The notes under the pieces were generated by a model. The model was not told the DNA's origin, did no database searches, and worked only from the letters and a program-made list of their open reading frames with translations. Of a DNA stretch of 24,757 bases, positions 18,592 through 24,757 are shown one piece after another (position 1 is the first letter of the stretch; each line of letters starts with the position of its first letter). Source of the stretch: Priapulus caudatus. Its lineage: Eukaryota; Priapulida; Priapulimorpha; Priapulimorphida; Priapulidae. Where the stretch lies: positions 201,081 to 225,837 of the forward strand of contig NW_014577590.1 of assembly GCF_000485595.1 (NCBI RefSeq). The letters are read 5' to 3'. Made by a program: the position numbers and the translations under genes.

Positions 18592-20186
18592 ACACCCATT
18601 GACAGTTCTGCGTCTATGTTCCGCGCCATTAGTTACGCATCTCCGCGAGAGCCCGGTTGTGCGAGTAAACTCCGCAATATTGTTTATCTCGATGCGTTAT
18701 CTGCCTTGCATACGCAGGTCGCTCACATTTTTCTCGGCCGTCTCTACCCAATCGGTACTAACTGGATCGGGTAAAATCTAATATGCCGGACCGTAGCCTC
18801 GCCTACTCCACTAACGAGTCTAGGGAGTTGCCTACTTCCTCACGCTAACCGCTAACTTCTTAACCCTAACCTAAACTCTAACTTCTACACCTAAAGCGCT
18901 ATATAACCCTAACTCAAAACCCTACTCATCCATGCAGTTCGATAGTTACGCAGGGTAACGTTCCGGTATACGGACCTGTACCCAGCTAGGGTAACGTTTC
19001 CGGCAGGTACCCTCGGGGACATAGACCGCCTTATTGAGCGCAATGTATACCCTCTTTGTATCGTTAGCCTACCTAGCCAGTGTTTCCTCATTGTAATTGG
19101 TTTTTTGGTTAACAACGGTGTAGTCTTGTGGCTAGATTACTGGGAGGGACTCAGACAGAATGCTGGAGAGGGCCAATATCAGGGCTCGAATTAAGCGGAG
19201 ACGAGGAAGCAGGCAAGGCAATTTTTTTAGGCGGCATCGTGAGAAATCGCCGTCGATTTTCTCTAAAATAGAAAGGGCACCAAGGCAACTCTGCAAAAAA
19301 TTTGAGAGGTGCACACCAAGGCACTTTTGAAAATAAAGGAAAACTCATAACCATTAGTACATCAACACGTCGTCTTGCTTTTAATGTACAAAACGAAAAT
19401 CATTGGCCCCCAGTGTTAAGCTTACCCGTAACACGTGACACCTGTACGCCACCTTCGTGCTCAATGGACAGTACAGTAACAGACCAGTTTTACATGCTCC
19501 GTATCAGGAGCAGAAAATAATTATCCCGATGCTGTTATTATTCGCTCCTGCGGACCTATCGTTTTGTAGCTCATGCATTGGCAACTACAGCACCACGATG
19601 CGCACCGTGTTTATGTTTGATTCGACTGAAAAACGAACCTAGGCGGCAGTAGATTAAAGGGCATCCCTGACGGCAATATACCACAAAGGGGCTAAGGCCA
19701 GAGTGACTGCCGTCGGCTCGGGTTTGGATTTTCAGGGGCAGTACGGCGATTGATAGGGGCAGGGCACCGACGGGAATTGCCGTCGGTGCCGTCGGTTAAT
19801 TCGACGTTTCCCGTCGCCAGAAAAGCGCGAGTAAAATGCGGCGAACAATGGCGTTAACGTGTAGTGTGAAGGGCTGCTCAAACGGATCGTATTGGGCGTT
19901 AAGAAAGACAGAGCATCGCATCGAGCCATAATTTAAATGTACTCAAGATGTCGATGTCCTCAGGTCCATCCATGTATCGGGTCTCTATTCCCTGCTAACC
20001 GTGCACCTGTTTCTTCGACTACAAAGGTGANACACCATTTCTCAGCTTTGTGCAATATGGACTCAATGAACAGAAGGCTATAATGAAATGTTACATATAT
20101 ACCACTCACAGTAACGTTATGATGCTGCTCATGCATTGTGCAGATAGGCTAGTTCCCATTTCAGTTTCTCTTTCCAGTTGGCTTTC
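18592..20186. other. gene-free stretch
   Basis: No gene recognised. Visible items: a few CCCTAA-like words near 18855-18925; two GCACCAAGGCA-type near-copies near 19277 and 19310; a hairpin GGCACCGACGG/CCGTCGGTGCC at 19763-19790; and an N at 20031. Short open frames on both strands carry no family motif. Confidence 0.4.
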
Positions 20187-20692
20187 TAGACTGGTACCCG
20201 TTCGCCACCTTCACTCCGGCAAGTATCCTTCGCTACACTGAAGTTAGTTAGTGTAGCGTGTGGAACTGTCGACCGGGTACCAGTCTAGGTTAAAGCCGGC
20301 TGAGCCGTCCGCACGAAAAGTGCTAGCGAAATTCTATGCATATAGCCTCGTTGTGCCATCTATCGCGCGCCATATGTACTACAGTACTACACTGATGTGG
20401 GGGCCTCAACTAGTCGCTCCCACAAAAAAGTTCAACTCCGTTTTTTACAGCAAACCAAGCGCGCCGAGTAGCGAACCAAGAATTACGACCATTTCTAGGA
20501 AATCTCTAGCTACGTGGGTAGTCAAACCCGTCGTGCAATCGCCAGAACTGCTCAATTCAGCGAACTTGCTGCTTACTTGCTATATGTAAACCCGTTGAAA
20601 TTGCTATTCAATGAGTGCAGCGTTGTTGTGTTAGTCTGCCGCTACGCTGCGTTTTTCGCGCTTCGCTCGTGATCCGGCTGCCGATTGTCTAG
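20187..20692 (+). mobile_element. dispersed 0.5-kb repeat, copy 2, with foldback 5' end
   Basis: The second copy of the 14063-14557 repeat, in the same orientation. The 5' foldback (TAGACTGGTACCC with GGGTACCAGTCTA) and the 3' GTCTAG are kept. Differences include a four-base duplication (AGTT) in the inner loop and a short indel near 20385. Its left flank is unrelated to that of copy 1, so the shared unit ends at TAGACTGG. Confidence 0.7.
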
Positions 20693-21192
20693 CTGTACCG
20701 TTGTAACTGCTTCACTCCCGCTACCTGTAGTCCGTAGTGGGAGCGAAGGGGCAACATAGGTAGAGCTAGGGCTGAAGGCTGAAATGGACTATGATTTATG
20801 CATCTGCTGCTGCATACACACACATATTCAAATAATCGGGGGTTTTCTAGTGTGAGAAATGTGTTGATTAATCAAATCTTACCATTTTTGCCCAAATTTA
20901 GTATTTAACTACAGAATCGCACGTAATGAACAATCTAAAAACTGTTAAGCTCGCTAACTTTTGAACTAGTTTGATCTAATTTCCATCAATCAGTGCATGC
21001 CACCGTGTGCTGAAAAATCATTTGCTTACATTGCTATATATATAGCAGCTATTGTAATATTTCACTTCCTGATGAAAACTTTATCTCAATCTGGTACACC
21101 ACAACTTACCTGAAATGCACTGCATATGCATTCAATAGTAATAATGAGAGTGATTGGGTAAAGCAGTGATCATACTCACTTGTGCATTGCAG
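20693..21192. other. gene-free stretch, presumed intron before the kinase exon
   Basis: AT-rich with short palindromes (TTGATTAATCAA near 20864; GCTATATATATAGC near 21038). No kinase glycine-loop exon is found here or farther upstream on the plus strand. It ends with a 3' splice site TGTGCATTGCAG. Confidence 0.45.
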
Positions 21193-21358
21193 GAAAGTGC
21201 TGAAGGAGATCGTGGTCAGTTCTCTGAAGGCAGACGACACGAAGGACGTTGTGCAGGAAGCGAAGCTGCTCTCTAAGCTCAACCACCCTGGCATCGTGCG
21301 CTTCAAGGACAGCTTCCTTGCCGGAGAGTTCTTCTGCATCGTCACGGAGTATTGTGAG
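21193..21358 (+). CDS. NEK11-like protein kinase, single internal exon (partial)
   Basis: 166 bp, one base plus 55 codons. It encodes KVLKEIVV..., then QEAKLLSKLNHPGIVRFKDSF and FCIVTEYCE (kinase subdomains II to V). KVLKEI holds the ATP-binding lysine position, QEAKLLSKLNHP is helix C with its glutamate, and the TEYCE hinge is typical of NEKs and closest to NEK11 as I recall that family. It is bounded by TTGCAG and by GTGACA. NEK kinases act in cell-cycle and ciliary control. Neither the glycine loop nor the catalytic loop is in the window, and the next 3.4 kb is repeat and retroelement. It is either one exon of a gene with long introns or an orphan fragment. The frame is intact. Confidence 0.85.
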
Positions 21359-21404
21359 GTGACACACACACACACATACTTTTTGTCATAGTTTGTCATA
21401 GTTA

Positions 21405-21536
21405 TGTTATATGTCACGATAGATGACAGCACTTGTCCGCCAGTCATGCACGTGTGGTTCTGCTGAGTAAACTTACTTGTCACATACTCTACGAGTTCTT
21501 TATCTAATTGCATATCCGTAGTACAAAACTACAACA
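21405..21536 (+). mobile_element. short LTR of a Ty3/gypsy-type element
   Basis: It begins TGTTAT and ends ACAACA, the usual TG...CA form, and is followed directly by a primer-binding site, which fixes the right edge. At 132 bp it is short for an LTR. It starts 47 bp after the kinase exon, beyond a (CA)n run. The left edge is inferred from the TG and is less certain. Confidence 0.6.
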
Positions 21537-21554
21537 TGGTGTCAGAAGTGGGAT
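21537..21554 (+). other. tRNA-Leu-type primer-binding site
   Basis: TGGTGTCAGAAGTGGGAT is the reverse complement of the 3' end (with CCA) of an animal tRNA-Leu and is a known primer site of metazoan Ty3/gypsy elements. It is oriented to the right. Confidence 0.8.
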
Positions 21555-21689
21555 CAGGAACAACTCGTCAGTAGTATGTACCTGTGATCGAATTTTTGCA
21601 CTTATCAGCATTAAAGCACAGACTGCTGTTCAGCCTGCCGGCGCTTCATGACCGCGTACGTAGCTTGCTGTCATGCTGTCACGTATACT

Positions 21690-22200
21690 GCTAGCCATAC
21701 AGATCGATATCGTCGGCATCCCAGTAACACCTGGCGTAAATCTCCGAACGTTTCGCTCTTACCTTCTTCTGGAAGATATCTTGCGCACAGATCAATCCGA
21801 AAGGTACCTGCAAAAAAACGGAATCTCCATGTCGCTGATATTGAGACTTGTTCTGTACAGCCGCAGCTCTCATGGTTCTAACTTAATTATCCATTACCCA
21901 CTGCGATGCTCCACTATAGCAGAAGTACTTTGCTCCTCGCTGAGCTTGGGAAGAACTGCATCTATCGTTGGTGACAGTGGTGAGGCCCGCCTTGATGGCA
22001 TAGTTCAGATTCCTTTGGTCTAAAACACAGTCGAAGCGCACCGTTACTCTTGTAGTGACGACATACTAGGCGCAGTTGACCCAGTCTGATGGCGCCCTCA
22101 TCCACTTTGCTATGATTCCCTGAGCTGTGAGGGAGTTCAGTCTCTCTTCAGCGGCCCTCACGTAATGCCTCTGGAACTCGGCGTGGTGGATGTATCACTG
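21690..22200 (-). pseudogene. decayed Ty3/gypsy reverse transcriptase
   Basis: Minus-strand translation shows RT motifs in order but in different frames. LNSLTAQGIIAKW with SDWVN lies at about 22160-22075, LNYAIK near 22010-21990, VPFGLICAQDIFQKKV near 21810-21760, and DADDIDLYG, a relic of the YxDD-type active site, near 21715-21691. Stop codons and frameshifts separate them, so no polymerase can be made. The order is that of gypsy pol read leftwards. The sequence ends abruptly before RNase H and integrase. Confidence 0.85.
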
Positions 22201-22439
22201 GTGGCACATGTTGGGGGCTGCAGGGCGACGTGAAATTCGCTTTGAAACACCGATGCCTTACGAAACAATCCTTGTGTTGATGCCAGTAGTTCAGCTTTAG
22301 CCAGCAGGATCACCTGTAAGTACCTGTGTAGGCTGTTCGTGTCTTGTTGCGTTAGTTAAATGCGGTAGTTCAGCCGTTAACTAGGCTTCATATTCCCGCA
22401 TGTAGGCGAGACCCAAGATAGTTGCCGTCCATCAGCATG

Positions 22440-22780
22440 GGACTACAGGGAATGGGGTATGCCCATTAGAGCATCCATTGCGAGTGAGGGTGAAGCATAC
22501 ATGTACCGTATGTGCTGTAGTGGATTGACCTCCAAATGCAGTAATCTTAGTGTCATGATGGCGTTACATCCGTATGAGTGCCTACCATTAGTGTCGCCCA
22601 GTGCTTGTCTGGGGACACAGCTGTTTGCTACGTGCCTAATCGGAATGATGCTTTCCTTGCTGCCTCCCGTGTCAATTTTGCATATCAGCCGGCATGTGCA
22701 TCCTCCACGGTCCCACATGCTACCTTTGAGTACTGCCGTGTATCGTAGACAGATCTTTACACTGTCAATCTGCAAGGAAG
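22440..22780 (-). pseudogene. retroelement protease remnant
   Basis: A 110-codon open frame contains CKIDTGGSKESIIPIRHV. The DTG (22673-22665) is the aspartic-protease active-site motif of retropepsins, followed by the expected hydrophobic IIPIR segment. It lies on the pol strand and upstream of the RT, as expected. The second half of the frame has no clear family match. Confidence 0.7.
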
Positions 22781-22867
22781 TGGAAGTACAGTTGAGGGGC
22801 TAACTGGCCGCGTCAATCACTGTGCTCGCTGCTAGTAGTAGCTAGCTTTGTATACCCTGTTTGTACT

Positions 22868-23074
22868 TCAGCCATTGAGTCTTTGCGTTGGTAGGTAACA
22901 GTTTTCGCGCTTCGAATCCTTGGCCCTCCGTTCGCGGTCTTCAACGCACGGCATACAGATCGCCCAGTGCTCGTTACTTTGCCACGATGCTTTGCATTGA
23001 GTTTCCGAAAGCACGGGCCACATCAGTCTCTGAGCATCGGTCGTTGGAAGCGTGCCGCAGCCTTCCACAAACAC
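22868..23074 (-). pseudogene. probable gag zinc-knuckle remnant
   Basis: At 22996-22955 the minus strand encodes a C...S...H...C pattern of 14 residues (CKAS...EHWAIC) like a CCHC knuckle, with the second cysteine lost and the histidine shifted by one. Its place upstream of the protease fits gag. The evidence is weak on its own. Confidence 0.4.
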
Positions 23075-23867
23075 TCTTCTGCGGTGCTCTTATACTTGTG
23101 CGGATGGTGGCTTGACGCGGACAGGTTCCATGGTGCTTCATTGCATCTACTCTAGTCTCTGTGCCCTCTAATGTCGTGCAAATCTGCGTTTGCTCGCGTT
23201 GCCTCCAGCCGTTCTGGCCAATAATCGATGCTCTATCCAGAGCGTTAGTGTCTCGTCGTATTCCAGCAACTTTGCCTAAAACGTGTCGGGTAATGTGGTC
23301 ATTAGCATTACTGAACTTGCAGTTCGTTGACTATGAGTGCGTAATTTTCTTCAGCAAGGAGATTCTACAGCCAGCTCACCAGTGCCTGTCTCACTGTGAG
23401 TAATTTGTATCTAAGCCCAAACGAAAGTGCTCTCGGGTGCGACCAAACTTGTTCGCCAATAAGTACTGGAAGCTGCATTTCTTTTCGTCATTGGTTAAAT
23501 TCCACGTCGGCGAAAACGGAGCTCAGACCCTCGGTACGCCTATCCATATCTGCAGGCTAGCTGATCTTTCTCATGTCTCGCTTTTGCTCTTGAGTGGTCC
23601 CTCGAAGTAAAGCTCACACATTTTCGCTGAATTCTTTGATCGCTTGCGGCGCATCAGCTGTGAAGACAGTCCATTCTAAGGAAAAGCGTATTCCCGCCAA
23701 TTCCGCAATTACAGTGTAGAGAATGAAGCACGTTGATATCATCAGCTAATTGTCACGTTCGTGATAATATTAACACTGTCCTAGTAATAAATTACTCAAC
23801 TATACAACTGCCGTACACTGANCCTGCGGCAACTTTACACACAACGGGCTATAGTACTAGACTACTA
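23075..23867. other. presumed remainder of the retroelement, or unassigned
   Basis: No motif was recognised. It may be decayed gag and leader. No second copy of the 132-bp LTR, in either orientation, was seen. One N at 23822. Confidence 0.35.
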
Positions 23868-23932
23868 GAGCTAGTCAGCCTAGTGTAGTGTATGACTAGC
23901 TCCAAGAAACGGTATTGCTATTAGAATACCGT
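23868..23932. repeat. two adjacent hairpins
   Basis: GAGCTAGTCA (23868-23877) pairs with TGACTAGCTC (23893-23902), and ACGGTATT (23909-23916) pairs with AATACCGT (23925-23932). Neither is bounded by direct repeats, so they are kept apart from the palindromic insertion family. Confidence 0.6.
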
Positions 23933-24328
23933 ATGTACCGTATGTATATTGACGTCAGTACACAGCCTGGTCGGGTCACAGGCACCTATATCTAACACGA
24001 TCCCCCAATGCGAGCACCTTCGTGGGTCGGGTTAGTGTATGACGAGAAAACTCACAGGGAATGTAGGTGGGGGTTGCAGTATCGGTCCTGGAAGCACATC
24101 TCCTCTCCCAAACCCTAGACTTTCGACGTTAAATGACAGTCCTCGTCCTCTGCCTCGCCCCCGTCCAGCCATTGCTCACATTAGACTATTATTATTTATA
24201 AAATCGCAGTCGACACTTGAGGACTTGACCATGTTGACAAGTTCCACAATCAATCGTAGCGCCCCCTGGTTACCCAAGAAGGAAACTATTCTGCCAGTGA
24301 TATGTACGGCTCTAGCGTGCTCTATAGC
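23933..24328. other. gene-free stretch
   Basis: No recognised gene or repeat. A 100-codon open frame at 24039-24341 has no recognised motif and ends inside the palindromic insertion, so it is probably accidental. Confidence 0.4.
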
Positions 24329-24427
24329 GTCGCAGCCATAAAAATAATATAGATATTATATAATATCAAGAGCACATAATAGAGTCTCTATTATGTACTC
24401 TTGATAATATCTATATGGTCGCAGCCA
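24329..24427. mobile_element. palindromic insertion flanked by 10-bp direct repeats, containing a nested one
   Basis: GTCGCAGCCA occurs at 24329-24338 and again at 24418-24427. Between them are 79 bp. If the nested insertion and one of its 7-bp repeats are removed, 35 bp remain, containing a 26-bp palindrome with 12-bp arms (ATATAGATATTA / TAATATCTATAT). So a small palindrome inserted first and duplicated its target, and a second one landed within it. Confidence 0.6.
24360..24410. mobile_element. ultra-short palindromic insertion, copy 2, with 7-bp direct repeats
   Basis: A 37-bp palindrome (24367-24403) with ends CAAGAG and CTCTTG and interior CACATAATAGAG/CTCTATTATGT. It is flanked exactly by ATAATAT (24360-24366 and 24404-24410). 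It lies near the centre of the 10-bp-repeat-flanked palindrome. Confidence 0.65.
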
Positions 24428-24506
24428 ACCTCTGCCATGGGCTTGATCATAGATACACATGTGTTTGCATATATAGCTATATATCAGCCTATATCTGGTT
24501 TGATTC

Positions 24507-24553
24507 ATAATAGCAGAAGTATATAATAGGCAATAATCTACTTCTGATAATAG
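24507..24553. mobile_element. ultra-short palindromic insertion, copy 3, with 7-bp direct repeats
   Basis: A 33-bp element (24514-24546) with perfect 8-bp inverted ends CAGAAGTA and TACTTCTG and a weaker AT-rich inner palindrome. It is flanked exactly by ATAATAG (24507-24513 and 24547-24553). The bases just outside differ, which fixes the duplication at 7 bp. Confidence 0.65.
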
Positions 24554-24652
24554 GAAAACTAATAACACCACGTACAGGCACGAACAATAACAAACATAAA
24601 TGATAATTATGACTACTAGTCCATGCCCGTTAGGTGGTCAGAACTTCTGTTT

Positions 24653-24757
<105 letters not shown>

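Noticed and set aside
18846-18930. Interstitial telomere-like sequence
   Set aside because: Only two exact CCCTAA hexamers among looser CTAAC words; no run of tandem hexamers.

Overview
The window is animal nuclear DNA, probably from an aquatic invertebrate. Evidence: one spliced minus-strand gene with GT-AG introns, a NEK-family kinase exon, a decayed Ty3/gypsy element with a tRNA-Leu-type primer site, and very abundant micro- and minisatellites. I cannot name the species. No bacterial-style operon, rRNA, tRNA or CRISPR array was seen.

Layout. Positions 1-9566 are gene-poor and dominated by simple repeats: a 26-bp repeat (1-104), a 23-bp GGGATG-rich repeat (about 1511-1790), (AT)n (2789-2886), GA-rich (4628-4852), a long CA/CG-rich tract (5212-5796) and a clean 23-bp minisatellite (6285-6838). 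There is also an E-box/CRE cluster (440-560). Positions 9567-18270 hold the one complete gene, on the minus strand: a six-exon endonuclease IV (APN1/Nfo-type AP endonuclease) with a predicted 921 residues. About 640 N-terminal residues are a novel-looking Lys/Arg/Glu-rich repeat. All nine metal ligands of the family are present with exactly the spacing of the E. coli enzyme. Positions 18271-21192 hold repeats only. A NEK11-like kinase exon lies at 21193-21358 (+), followed by a short LTR with primer-binding site (+) and an oppositely oriented, decayed gag-pro-pol (about 23060 to 21690, minus). The window ends in small palindromic insertions and a (CA)n tract.

Two things stand out. First, the 4.4-kb intron 4 carries a 45-bp minisatellite whose monomer is a copy of the end of exon 4 plus its own 5' splice site. 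The array therefore seems to have grown out of the gene's exon-intron junction, and it fills the intron with decoy donors that are in frame with one another. Second, three tiny (33-40 bp) palindromes, each with CARRAG...CTYYTG ends, are each flanked by an exact 7-bp direct repeat of the form ATMATAK. One of them sits inside another palindromic insertion that has its own 10-bp direct repeats. This looks like a family of ultra-short palindromic mobile elements.

Everything here was read by eye. Exon joins, residue numbers and repeat boundaries were counted by hand; family names rest on recognised motifs, not on searches.
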